Positions 46,122 to 57,208 of a stretch of DNA of 64,000 nt are shown in pieces; the stretch's first letter is position 1, and each line of letters opens with the position of its first letter. A program made the position numbers and the translations under genes. The DNA is taken from NCBI GenBank assembly GCA_022592445.1, contig JABYQR010000078.1, positions 82,106 through 146,105 on the forward strand, in the 5' to 3' direction. The notes beneath the pieces were generated by a model. The model ran no database searches, was not told where the DNA came from, and saw nothing but the letters and a program-made list of their open reading frames with translations. This DNA comes from Cytidiella melzeri. Its lineage: Eukaryota; Basidiomycota; Agaricomycetes; Polyporales; Irpicaceae.

Positions 46122-49100
46122 AGCGGACTCGTGACACAGCCGCAGCTGCGAGTCCCCCAGATACCCTGTCCTTGCCTCCTTCGTCGTCCTCGTCTTCTGC
46201 CTCGTCTTCCTCGTGTACAACGTCTACTCCATGCCCCTCGTCTACTATCTCCTCATGTACTATATCGTCGCTAGATCGGTTGTCATCTCATTTCCGTGTA
46301 CATGTACTAGTTAAAGGTCTGAATAGAAGCATTCGCGTTCCTGCTATGATCGATTCAGGAGCTACGGCTTTATTCATCAGTCACCAGTTCGTCAAGAAGC
46401 ATAAGATTATTCAGCACCCGCTCGAAAGGGTTATTCATTGCATAACATTGACGGAACTAAGAATAAAGCTGGCGGATTAACGCACTTCGTTCGCCTTACA
46501 CTCACAGTCGGAGATCACACGGAAAAGGCAGAATTTCTTGTCACGGACTTAGGTCCAGAAGATGTCATTCTTGGGCTACCATGGCTCAAGCGCGTAAACC
46601 CTACCGTTAACTGGGAAAAAGGAGAAATGACAATTCCGAGCGGCTCGGAAGATCTCCTAATGAACCTTTCCAGAAGGTTGACGGTAATCGCAAAGAACGT
46701 AGGCAGTGGGTCAAAGCCGGTATTATCCAAGACACCACTGACGAATTCTGGTGTATGGCCGGCTTCACCTATTCTACCAAACTTGCTGCCGAAGCAAACG
46801 AAGCTAAAGCTCAGCGCTCCTTCGAAGACATTGTTCCATCAGAGTATCACCGACATGCTAAAGTCTTCTTGAGGAAGAGTCTAATCGGCTACCCCAGCAT
46901 CAGCCCTGGGACCATTCGATTGATCTCAAACCAGACGCTCCTGAGACCATCAAATCAAAAGTTTACCCTATGCCCCTGAACGAACAAGCCGAACTTGACA
47001 AGTTCATTCAGGAGAACCTAGCAAAAGGTTACATCACGCCTTCTAAGTCTCCGATGGCTTCTCCAGTCTTTTTCATCAAAAAGAAGGACAACAAACTCCG
47101 ACTTATTCAGGACTATCGTAAACTCAACGACATCACCGTGAAGAACCGCTACCCTCTACCGCTTGCCACCGACATCATCAACAAGCTCAAGGGTGCAAAG
47201 ATCTTCACCAAATTCGATGTTCGTTGGGGATATCACAATGTCCGCATCAAAGAAGGAGACGAGTACAAAGCGGCTTTCGTTACCAACCGAGGACTCTTCG
47301 AACCTAAAGTCATGTTCTTCGGTCTCACGAACTCACCCGCTACCTTCCAAGCTCTGATGGACAACATCTTCGCCGACCTCGTGGCCGAGGGCAAGGTGGC
47401 TGTCTATCTAGATGACATCTTGATCTGGAGTAACAACCTGACAGAGCACCGCAAGGTTGTTCATGAAGTCCTCGAGCGACTTCAGCAGCACGATCTGTAT
47501 CTTCGTCCGGAAAAGTGCGAGTTTGAGAAATCTGAGATCGAGTACCTCGGATTGATCATTCGCGCCGGCGAAGTAGCTATGGACCCTGTCAAAGTCCAAG
47601 CAGTTTCTACGTGGCCCACACCCAAGAACCTCAAAGAAGTCAGAGGATTCATCGGGTTGCCAACTTCTACCGACGCTTCATCCAAGACTTCTCAAAGCAC
47701 GCGCGGCCTCTACACGACCTTACTAAGAAGGACGTACCGTTCGTCTGGGGTCCAGCACAAGAGACTGCCTTCACGTTGCTAAAGAAGGCCTTTACCACTA
47801 AGCCTATCTTGGCAGTCTGGGACCCTGAACTCCCTACACGTCTAGAAGTCGATGCCTCGGGCTATGCGACCGGTGGAATCATCTCCCAGAAATCGAAGGA
47901 AGATGGATTCTACCACCCTATCGCCTACCGGTCCGCCTCTATGACTGAAGCAGAGCGTAACTACGAAATCTTTGATCGGGAGATGTTAGCAATCACCGAA
48001 GGCTCTCAAAGATTGGCGCCACTACCTTGAGGGGCTCAAGGAACCGTTTGAGATCTGGACAGATCACGCAAACCTGCAGTACTGGAAGACTGCGCAACAC
48101 CTCACTCGACGTCAAGCACGTTGGTCATTACTCTTGGCTGACTTCGACTTCGTGTTGGTACACAAGCCCGGTAGTACCATGATACACGCTGATCCTCTCT
48201 CTCGTCTTCACTCTCACGCTGTCACGGACGAAGAAGACAACAAGGATCAGGTGGTACTGAAACCGGAACACTTCCGATCCTCGCTACCAGTGCGCTCGCC
48301 ACTGCTTCTCCACTCGAATCAAAGATCCGAGAATGCACGGAGCAAGAAGCAGAAGTCGCACAAGCTCTCGCTACCCTTCGCAAAGAAGGGTCCTCGCAAA
48401 CTTGTCGGCGGTTTACTCGAATGGGAAGAGAGTGACGGGCTCATCTATTACAAGGGAAAACTCTACATCCCTAACAACAAAGAGCTCCGTCACGAAATCG
48501 TCAAATCTTGCCATGACACACCCGCGGCTGGTCATCCGGGCAAACACGGCACCATAGAGCTAGTCTCACGACACTATTGGTGGCCAAGATGAATGCCTTC
48601 ATCGAGACTTACGTACTAGGTTGTGATCGCTGTCAACGCTACAAGTCAGCTCCACACCCTAAAGCAGTACTACAGCCTCAGGAAACTCCGGCCGGACCTT
48701 GGGAACACGTCGGAGTAGATCTCATCACTCAGCTGCCACCCTCTAAGGGATTTGATTCGATCGCGGTCTACGTCGACCATTACTCCGATCAAACGCACAT
48801 CATCCCTACTACCACTAAGGTTAACGCTGAGGGGATTGCCGATCTACATACAAAGAAGTATTCCGACTTCACGGCATTCCCAAGAAGGTGTTCTCTGACC
48901 GAGGACCCCAGTTTGCAGCGCGCTTCATGCGTGCGCTCTATCACCGCCTAGGCATAGAGACTGGTTTTACGACCGCCTATCATCCGCAAGGAAATGGCAA
49001 AGTCGAACGCAAAAACCAGGATATCGAACAGTACTGCGTCTATTCTGTCAGCAACGACAAGACGACTGGGTCGATCATCTGCCGGCGGCTGAGTTTGCAC

Positions 49101-49917
49101 TCAACTCGCGAGTACATGCGGGTAACTCACAAACACCGTTTGAAGTCATCTACGGATATCGCCCCGACTTCACTATACCAGTTGGCAAGCGAAGCAATAT
49201 CCCTTCACTCGATGAGCGCCTTGATAATATGGCTCGAGTACGAAAGGAGACCGAAGCAGCTCTTCGTCTAAGCAAAGAAAAGATGAAGCAACTTTACGAG
49301 TCTGAGAAGCGTTCTCCACGCGTCTTCCAAGTAGGGGACATGGTCTGGCTAAACGCTAAGAACGTCCAGATTCATCAGGCTACCCCTAAACTCGGTCCTC
49401 GACAGCTCGGCCCGTACAAGGTCATCGAACGCATTGGCGATCTCGATTACAAACTCGATCTACCCAGCTATCTCCGAATCCACCCCGTCTTCCACATCAA
49501 CCGTCTAAGTCCCTGGCACGACAACGGCAAAGACGTACCTCCACCTCCTGATCCTATCGTCATAGAAGGAGAAGAACAGTACGTCGTCGAAAAGTGCTAG
49601 ACAGCAGGCTACACGGACGTTGGAAGAAATTGCAATTCCTTGTCAAATGGGAAGGGTATTCAGACGGACACAATAGCTGGGAACCAGTAGAAAACCTCGA
49701 GAATAGTCAAGAAGCAATTGACGACTTCTACAAAGCAAACCCCGGAGCGCCCCGGGTCATCAAAGCTTCACTCTTCGCGGATCTCCGCTCGCACTTTCGG
49801 GAATTCAATACCCAGACCGACCCCGCTTTCCTTCGCACGATCTATCCATCTACATACGATCTTAGCTGGGATGAAGGCAAACACATCGGTCTGGATATCT
49901 CAAGAACATCACACTGA
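46118..49917 (+). pseudogene. pol: Pol polyprotein of element 2, frameshifted
   Basis: In order: aspartic protease with IDSGATALF (46118-46480), reverse transcriptase with [12 protein letters not shown] and YLDDILIW (46970-47782), and RNase H with VDASGYATGG and the ITDH-like WTDHANLQYW (47790-48110). Next come integrase with an HHCC finger (HPGKH...CDRCQ) and D-D-E core (GVDLITQLPP, SDRGPQFAA, GNGKVERKNQ) at 48460-49200, and then a chromodomain (FLVKWEGYSDGHNSWEPVE) ending at 49917. Frame changes occur near 46435, 46662, 46872, 47655, 48004, 48275-48400, 48590, 48866, 49037 and 49592. Most look like loss of one base in a run of equal bases, and the frames between lack stops. Confidence 0.88.
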
Positions 49918-50067
49918 CGGGTAACGTCGAGTCAACGACACCAGAAGGGGAGAAACTTCCTAGCATCCTTCTGACTAGACAATCGGGGCAATTCTGCTGA
50001 ATCCCTGTAGACGGGTAGAAGACCTCTATCACCACAGCACAGTGATGCTTCGCGAGGACGCTCGATT

Positions 50068-50082
50068 TTAGGAGGGGGGTAA
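50068..50082 (+). other. Polypurine tract of element 2
   Basis: AGGAGGGGGGTAA lies directly before the TG of the 3' LTR. This is the plus-strand priming site expected for a Ty3/gypsy element. The same sequence precedes the LTR of element 1 on the minus strand at about 60355-60370. Confidence 0.85.
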
Positions 50083-50833
50083 TGTCATGGATGGCCTGAC
50101 TAGCCCTTAATTTTCGCAATTTACCTCTTGTTTTTATCTGTAAAACTCCGGGCTGCAGCTAGTTGCAACTTTCCTGCATAAACTCCTTTGCACGTCTATT
50201 AAGCGCCCGTATCACGTGGCTTAGACGCTCCACACGGTCACATTACTTGCTACTACGTCACACTGGCATGTGACTTAGCTTAAGTAAGACCACATGGCTA
50301 CAGACACATGGCTCAGCCCATAGCTAGGGTTTGACGTCATAATACGTCCACATGGCTCCTTATTGTTCTTTCCTATTGTTCTCTTTATGGAAGGATGTTC
50401 TCACAGGTGTGGGAATGGAATACAATAGTTGGTCTCCTTTTAGATAGATTCTCTCACGGGTAGAGTTCTTGGCAAGGTCTAGACAATAGCTATTGTTCTC
50501 CTTTAGGTAGTTCTTTTGTTCTTCGTTCACACGGCTTCTTGCAAAGCCTGCCCTCAACATGGTCTGTGCGCAGGTCCCTGAAGTCTATATATACTGCTAC
50601 ATGTACGCTCCTAGCCCCCCATCTCGACCTCTTGGTCTTTACTGGGCTAGGTAAGCAACCCCCTCTTGTACTACATAGCTGGTAGTCACAATACTAACTT
50701 GGTCTTTACTGGGCTAGACATCTGCATAAGGTTTATAGCTGGTGAGAGTATTGAGCTTCACGCCTACCACCACCACTTCGTCGTCATCCACTTCGTGTCC
50801 CTGTTTGTCACGTCGAGCCTTGTCTCCGTGTCA
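50083..50833 (+). repeat. 3' LTR of element 2
   Basis: It is collinear with the 5' LTR, with a few substitutions and several single-base length differences. The intron-like unit is at 50651-50717, again 67 nt, with a TACTAAC branch consensus. The base after its end begins the transposase relic. Confidence 0.9.
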
Positions 50834-51046
50834 CCGATGGGTGCCAAATGGCAAAAAGGCTGTCCCTTGTCAAAAGGTGAAGAAGTGTTGTTGATTGTAG
50901 CTAACTTTGTCTAAGCTGACTTCGGATGGCTGCGCTCTCCAGATGGTGCAGAATCCATACGGATCCTGTTCAAGGCAGGAATCAATTGTGATGAATACTT
51001 CACCAATGACAAGATTGCTTCTCAGCTGAACATTGCTATAGACATT
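50834..51046 (+). pseudogene. Transposase copy B, left fragment
   Basis: This is homologous to the middle of copy A, from the RWV-x-KGEKA region to the TTAMNI region. The fragment encodes ADFGWLRSPDGAESIRILFK and INCDEYFTNDKIASQL, but contains a stop and a frame change. It begins exactly at the end of element 2's 3' LTR and is cut at 51047 by another LTR. Many differences from copy A are C-to-T or G-to-A changes. Confidence 0.8.
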
Positions 51047-51765
51047 TGTTGTGGATGGCCCAAATAGCCCTTTTTTGCATTTTACCTCTTGTTTTTACCT
51101 TTGCAACCTGGTTGTAACCCAGTTGCAACCCTCTCTGCAAATCCCTTGCATGTCTATAAAGCGCCCATGTCACGTGGCTTAAATGCTCTACTTGGTGATT
51201 TTACTTGCTGCTACATCACACTGGCATGTAACTCAGCTTATGTAAGACCACATGGCTACAACCACATGGCTCAGCCCATAGCTAGGGTTTGACATCATAC
51301 ATACTGTTCACATGGACTCCTATTGTTCTTTTGCTGTTGTTCTCTTTATAGTTAGAGTGTTCTCACGGGTGTGGGAACAAAAAACAATAACTGGTCTCCT
51401 TTTAGATAGATTCTCTCATGAGTAGAGGTCTTGGCAGAGTCCAGACAATAGCTATTGTTCTACTTTAGGTAGTTCTTTTGTTCTTCGTTCACACGGCTTC
51501 TTGCAAAGCCTGCCCTCAACATGGTCTGTGCGCAGGTCCCTGAAGTCTATATATACTGCTGCATGTATGCTCCTAGCCCCCCATCTCGACCGCTTGGTCT
51601 TTACTGGGCTAGGTAAGCAAACCCCCTCTGTACTTCATAGCTGGTAGTCAAAATACTAACTCGGTCTTTACTGGGCTAGACATCTGTACAAGGTTTATAG
51701 CTGGTGAGAGTATTGTGCCTCACACCTACCACCACCACTTCGTTGTCATCCACTTTGTGTCCCTG
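51047..51765 (+). repeat. Diverged LTR of the element 2 family, 3'-truncated
   Basis: It begins TGTTGTGGATGGCC, aligning with TGTCATGGATGGCC of element 2, and follows that LTR to about 51765, lacking the last ~30 nt. It keeps the TATA box and the 67-nt intron-like unit (51613-51679). It interrupts transposase copy B. No matching internal domain follows. Confidence 0.8.
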
Positions 51766-54700
51766 AGAAAAAGGGGCTGCAATGAAACTTGCAATGAAAC
51801 CAAGAAGTCGGTGTGCAGGTAGGATCAATGCAAAAGATGTGCAATGTAGATATTGGAACTAAGGCGCAAATCAAATTGAAAACGCAAAATTACTAATGCA
51901 GTGAAGAGGAAAGGTTGTGATAAACTTGACACAATGAAAGAGGACGCAGTAAACTTGGTGCAGTGAAGTAGAAACACAGTTGCAGTAACGCAGTAAAGAA
52001 GGTTTCAGTAAAAACACAGCAAAACAAGAGAGGCCAACTTGAAGGTAGTAAAGGTAATGTGCTACTTGTCCAAAGCAAACTGCAGAAAACACAGGTAAGG
52101 TGATAAGACAAACTGTTAATATCCGCGCAAGCCCAATGGGTGCCCAGATGATTGATACACGAGAAGACGTGCACTTTGATGGTAAGGGTGAAAGGAAGAG
52201 TCAATGTTGACACGTTACAGTGGCAATGGCAGCGACAAACCTCAATCGGAGTTGGAGGAGGAATTGCGGGGTTGGTAGTGGAGGACGACTCCACTGATTG
52301 GCAATGGGTGTTGCATGCGAATGTGTGTCCAGCAACAATGTTGGGGGTGCCAGTAAGATTAAACTGAATGAGTTTGCAGCCGTGGTTTTCTCCCTTGAAC
52401 GTAGGAGAGAGCCAGCAGTTGGGATGTGGGGCAACGGGACAATCGCAATTGAGGGGTATGAAAGGACCAGTTTGCAGTGGGGTAGAATAGTTGCTTTGCA
52501 TATTGCAGTAGAAGCAGTTTTCAAGAAAATCCGCTACAGAGGCAACAGAGATTGCTGGCAAGGGTGATTTGGTTGACAATCTTTTGGAAGAGGCAGAAGG
52601 CTCTACAGGAGGCTCTGGTGGAGGTGGAGGTGCTGGTGAAATAGGATAGCAATGCAGGATCTTGTGATGCAGGCAATAGGGACAGCAACTGTCCGGTAAG
52701 TGAGGAACAGTGGGGCAGTAGCAACAAATTGGGGTAACGGAATGAGTTGCAGGCTCAGCGGACATAAATGTAGGAGAAATTTGCAGTGAAAGGAACACAG
52801 TCACAGGTGGCTTAACGCAGTTGCAAAAGAAGGGGAAACTCTTTGGGGGGTGCTATTCCTCTGATAAAAGTTTACAAAGAGACTTGGTTTGTAGAGCTAT
52901 GGTACCTCTCCTATCTTTAGCCTTCTCCAACTAAGTCCAACGAAGGCAAATGTAATGGAACGTGTCAGCGAGTGGCAGGACACAGCCTGCATATGGCAAG
53001 GGTACGGGATGCAACACCTAAAAGTGGACGAGTCTTGGGTTGCTGTACACCATGTGAGATGCCAATAAAAGAGTGTCTGGCAACCTATGATAGGAGACAT
53101 CTTGTAACGTAACTCGAGCGCTAGCCTTTGGTGATGGTGTTTTACCACGGTTCCGAGGAGGGTTTGACCCTCGCATTTCTGATCCATTGTTTAGTCCGGC
53201 ACAGCCCATTGTGATCATGTGGGCAGAACAACATTGCTGGAGGTAGGGCCGAAGAACCCTTGGTGAATCCTCGGATGGCCACACAAAGGTCCCAAGGTCT
53301 GGCTGGTAATCATTGTCAAAGCCTGCTCGCTGCTCTTGGACCATCTTGCTTCCCTACCTGGGCCGCTGGAGTACACGCGGTAGGATTGGCCTGCATGTGA
53401 AGAAGTTGATATGCATGTGATGGGAGTTGGTCCGCAGTCCTAGGCAATTTCAGGTCGTATCCAAGATCTGCATCTGTATGGCATCCGTATGGCAATAATA
53501 CTGTCCAAAAAATAAAAAAGTCACACATGTTCCACATCACTAATCACATACACACATGTCACCCCATCACAGATTTTACTTGTAGTTAGCAAACTCAGAT
53601 ACAGAGTTAACACACAGGGTGGACTTTGCTTCTGTTGCAGAGCACATGTATATTTTTTGTTGCAAAATCTACAAAACTCAGAGTTACATGATGTTTTGAA
53701 TTCAACACAAGTCATTGGATGTGCACATTTGCGGCTCATGTGACAAGACTGAATCAAAACAAACATACAACTTGGTTTAGCTTGTTTTTGGTAAGTGTAG
53801 ACTTGATAAGATTGGCCCAACTTAGCCTTTGCTCCGCTTGATCATTGCTTGCCATTGCCTCTTGCAAAGAATAGCCCAATCTGAACTTAGGGCCTGATTG
53901 GCGCCACATTATGTAGGTGCATTATTTTAAGTCCCGCCAAATAGATTAATTCAGTGCTTAATTTGCCTTGTTTTGACAGTGGATTATTTGTTGTTGGCGG
54001 GGGATTATTTTGTGGTCAACTACAAAATGCCATGCCAATCAGGCCCTTAGGCATTCACAAGAAGCTAACACAAAGCCAGACTAGTGCACGTGATTAAGCG
54101 TGGGTATCACTGCATCAAAGTAAGAGTGCTGCAGCTACAGGAAGTCAACCTGGTGAGCCCTTCACCAACTTCCATTTGGTTACGGCTGAGGAGAGCCTCT
54201 ACAGGTAAGACAACCCTGGAGTCCAGCCCATTGTTAGATCTTCATTTGTGCATGAGGGTCAGGGAACAATATCATGGTGAGTACTAGTACAGCAATATAT
54301 CCTACCACACTCCCAACTTATTTTTACACCACAGTCTTCAAGTATCTCCAGCCAATACTTCACTCTTTTCTGGTAAGTACCATTTGTGAAAGATCTGCCA
54401 CAGTACAATTCAGGCAGGGCGATTCCATGCAATATGGTCAGATTGTGCCCTGAAGCAATTTCTGAGTGTATCACCATTGATGACACTTTCCATGTTCCAA
54501 TTCCACTCCCACTCACTAATACGAGGCAGACATTGTCTGATTACTACCATGGTAACACATGTGCTACTATTGATGTTTATGCCATATACACACAAGAGTA
54601 TACCATTGGGTACTCTGGACATCACACTGTACATAAGGACTAGTGTAGATGTGCATAGACATCATCATGCAATCTGGACAGTGCTGGAAAGTCCAGGACT

Positions 54701-55289
54701 ATCTGGACTCTTGCTGGCATCTCCGGAGAAAAACTTTTTACCAGATGTACATGGTACCAAGATGTGTAATTTCTACGCTTGAAGAGCACCTGTGTTGGAT
54801 TTTTGTATATTACACACATGTATAGTTTCATTGAAATGCATATGTGTGTCTTTTTGTTGTCCAAAATTGCAAGGACAATGAGATGTATTGTTTGAACTAC
54901 TTGTGCAAAATTGTGATTTTTGAACATACGTCAAAACACACATGTGTAGAAACTGTATCAGTTGTGCTAGATTGGGATCCCTGAACAAGTGTCAGAGCAA
55001 ACATGTGCAAAAACTGTGCTATGAGTGTTGGCATATTCTCTGAAATGGTGTATGTGCTGAAAATTTTGTAGTTGCGTGATTAATTGTGGAAACTGTCTTC
55101 ATTTGTGTGATTTTCATAGAACATTGACTGACATATGCTGCTAATCACAAAAGAAATGTTTTCTTGTGCTCAAAATATTGTTTTCCCTCTGATATGTGCA
55201 TCAAAACCTCAATTTTTACAGTGGGGTGCATGTTTTAATAATGCTAGGACTGTACTATTGCCATACAGATGCATTGTTTGCAAATGATT
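51766..55289. other. CpG-depleted relic DNA inside transposase copy B
   Basis: Apart from the Cys-rich frame listed separately, I can support no gene. The DNA is A+T-rich and nearly free of CG over long stretches after 53.5 kb. Words such as ACATGTGCAAAAACTGTG recur with variation between 54.9 and 55.03 kb, suggesting a decayed ~65-bp tandem repeat. It probably represents one or more nested insertions. Confidence 0.45.
51893..52765 (-). CDS. Cys-rich open reading frame, 290 aa, unknown
   Basis: The frame is open from ATG 52765 (MSAEPATHSVTPICC) to 51893. It is rich in Cys, His, Pro and Ser. Clusters include ICCYCPTV, DSCCPYCLHHKILHCY, CDCPVAPHPNCW and a CRCHCHC run, and Pro runs such as APPPPPEPP occur. 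The middle block (FKGENHGCKLIQFNLTG) reads like a folded domain. The last ~90 residues are hydrophobic and may be read-through. I do not recognise it. A frame this long without stops in relic DNA is notable but could follow from the biased composition. Confidence 0.3.
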   Translation of the reverse strand: MSAEPATHSVTPICCYCPTVPHLPDSCCPYCLHHKILHCYPISPAPPPPPEPPVEPSASSKRLSTKSPLPAISVASVADFLENCFYCNMQSNYSTPLQTGPFIPLNCDCPVAPHPNCWLSPTFKGENHGCKLIQFNLTGTPNIVAGHTFACNTHCQSVESSSTTNPAIPPPTPIEVCRCHCHCNVSTLTLPFTLTIKVHVFSCINHLGTHWACADINSLSYHLTCVFCSLLWTSSTLPLLPSSWPLLFCCVFTETFFTALLQLCFYFTAPSLLRPLSLCQVYHNLSSSLH

Positions 55290-55740
55290 ACCCACATTTG
55301 CTCTATTTGCCACCTGCACACCCTTGAGCAGGTGTCTTCAAAGAAATGTTGACCATTCTCACAGAGTGTGGCATAGATGTGAAACGTCTTCGTGCCGAGT
55401 GCCCAAGATTTAAATGCAATCCACCGGCCCTATTGTGCTGCTGCCGCAGGATCTCATGAACCAGCTGGATTTCAGAGATGTCAAGACTGTACTTGAGAAG
55501 CACTGCAGAGAGCTGGGCCCAGGCTTTAGAATACTTTATCTACCAAAGTTTTGCTGCAAACTCAACCCAATCGAGCAATTCTGGGGTGCAGCCAAGCAGG
55601 TGTACTGGATGTATCCTCACTTGTCATCCAAAGCTGACTTTGAGAGGAAAAATCATCACCGCACTGAACAGTATTTCTGCGGTTCAAATCCGCAAGTACA
55701 TGCATAATTTCACTGCTTGGCTGTTTCTTAAGGTGTTCCA
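55290..55740 (+). pseudogene. Transposase copy B, right fragment
   Basis: Homology to copy A resumes at the LYFPP-like LYLPPAHP block and continues through AGVFKEMLTILTECGIDV, the ILYLPKFCCKLNPIEQFWG motif with the catalytic glutamate, and AAKQVYWMYPHLS. About 70 residues containing the DNATTH motif are missing between the fragments. Stops and a frame change after 55630 make it a pseudogene. Confidence 0.82.
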
Positions 55741-56174
55741 CTTGAGCCAGTGACTTTTTTTTACCAAGAAGAACCTCAGTCAACAACTTTGTCCCTTGTA
55801 AGAACCTTGCCAAGTAACCTGGCCATGGATATTGACTGTAGTAAAGGCATTTGCTATTGGTGACAAATTTGATAGGCAGCTTGATTTGGGATAAAGTGAC
55901 TGTACTACAATTGATAAGTTTAGTTGTGGGAAAGCACCCATACATTGATAAAGGCAGTCACCAATGGTAGCAAGGGGCTTCATATATCTTATCATTAATC
56001 TTGTGCCGTGTTCACTGCTAATGCAACAATCACTTTTAATGCTCATCAAAACTAGCCACTGATGCCAGAAGATTACTTGCTTTAATAATGAGAGGCATGA
56101 GGGTGTCTCAACTCCCAGAACATGTTACATATGTCCTGTTGATAAATGAACTGCCTCATCCCCTTTAGAACTTC
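55741..56174 (+). repeat. Direct repeat block, copy 1
   Basis: It matches 58860-59280 in the same orientation, with words such as TTGCTATTGGTGACA, TCATTAATCTTGTGC and GAACTGCCTCATCCCC in the same order. It starts right after transposase copy B, so it may be the non-coding 3' part of that transposon. Confidence 0.7.
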
Positions 56175-56381
56175 CACAGGCTGGGTACTGATTGTAGCTG
56201 CTGCTTAGAAAGCAACTAATGGTTGTGAAACTTTCTCAAACAATTAGATGCAGTGCTCACTGCTGATGCAATTATAAATTTACATTGTCTAAGAATGTTG
56301 TCGTTGGGAATGTTTTATTAGCTTCCAAAGTACTGGTAATTCTTGCTCAGCGCCAATAATATTTGTGGCATGTGTTCTGAC
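56175..56381 (-). mobile_element. TIR element, truncated copy, inverted relative to the one at 59.3 kb
   Basis: The sequence from CACAGGCTGGGTACTG onward is homologous to the reverse complement of 59281-59546, including ATGCAGTGCTCAC and AAATTTACATT, and stops after GGCATGTGTTCTGAC. The second inverted repeat is missing. Confidence 0.65.
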
Positions 56382-57208
56382 TGTATTCTGTGTTTTGAGA
56401 GAGCAAGCATTGTGTGTAGGCTGCTGTACATGTGCCAGCAAGAGTGGAGTTTGAATTTGAGTCTCAGTGACCTTTTTCAGTAAACTGGCCATAAATTGCT
56501 CATTTCCACCCCAATTGACAGGATTCTTGAACCAGGATGTTGCCACAAGAAATGGTGTATGATATGTATAGACTTGTATGCAGTTGGTGAAAATCAAAAA
56601 GTGCATTTTGATTGCAAAAGTGATCTGATACAAAGTTATAAAGGGCTGATAACAAGGCCAGTGTGATGCTATCAACTGTATTCATTGCTTTACTATTGAA
56701 CTGTTACTGTCTGTATTCTCCCATCAAATTTCCACACTTTGGGGGTAAAAAGGGTCATATCTGAAAAAGCATCAATGTGCTGGAGCACACTGGAATAATT
56801 CTTCTTCATTCTTCAGGAGGTGTAACACTAGTCAAGACTCAAAGGAGCAGTGTTTGTGAATACAGGCAGTTAAAACACCACCTAAGGCCTAGTATCCTCA
56901 AGTGAGAGACCCTAGGCAGTCTCAGTCTGTATGCATACACTCTCAATGCAATGGTTGGGAACCAGAGCACTGTCAGTGACACATAAAACAGTTGTGGCTT
57001 CTGGCAAGAATTTGGGCAAGTTGATCTGAAAATCTTTACCTTGTTTAGTCAGACTATCTACTTGACTGTTTGACATCCTTCTGAACAGCCTCAAAGTACA
57101 ATGCAATGGTAGTAAACTTGACGGTAATACAGGCCTACAAGCTCTCCAATTACATCAGCCTGCTGCTAATTACTAGTAGTACTGTCTACTGTTCTCCTGC
57201 AATTCTTT
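56382..57208. other. CpG-poor DNA, no supported gene
   Basis: Only short frames on the minus strand are present, without domains. No match to other parts of the window was noticed. Confidence 0.4.

Larger units (their letters stand above)
43171..50833 (+). mobile_element. Ty3/gypsy chromovirus, element 2, LTR to LTR
   Basis: The element of about 7.66 kb has LTRs at 43171-43928 and 50083-50833, a polypurine tract just before the 3' LTR, pre-gag, gag and a pol in the order protease, reverse transcriptase, RNase H, integrase, chromodomain. That gene order and the C-terminal chromodomain place it among the chromoviruses. No target duplication is visible: the 5 bases on the left are GCATC and on the right CCGAT. 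The right flank is transposase copy B while the left flank is not, so one side was rearranged after insertion. Pol is interrupted by about ten single-base frameshifts. Confidence 0.9.

Noticed and set aside
54890..55030. Possible tandem repeat with ~65-bp period
   Set aside because: Only two poorly matching units are visible; too weak to list as a separate repeat feature.
55680..55705. GGTTCAAATCC resembling a tRNA T-loop
   Set aside because: It lies in the transposase C-terminal coding relic (homologous to the HIRK/DIRK region of copy A) and no acceptor or anticodon stems surround it.
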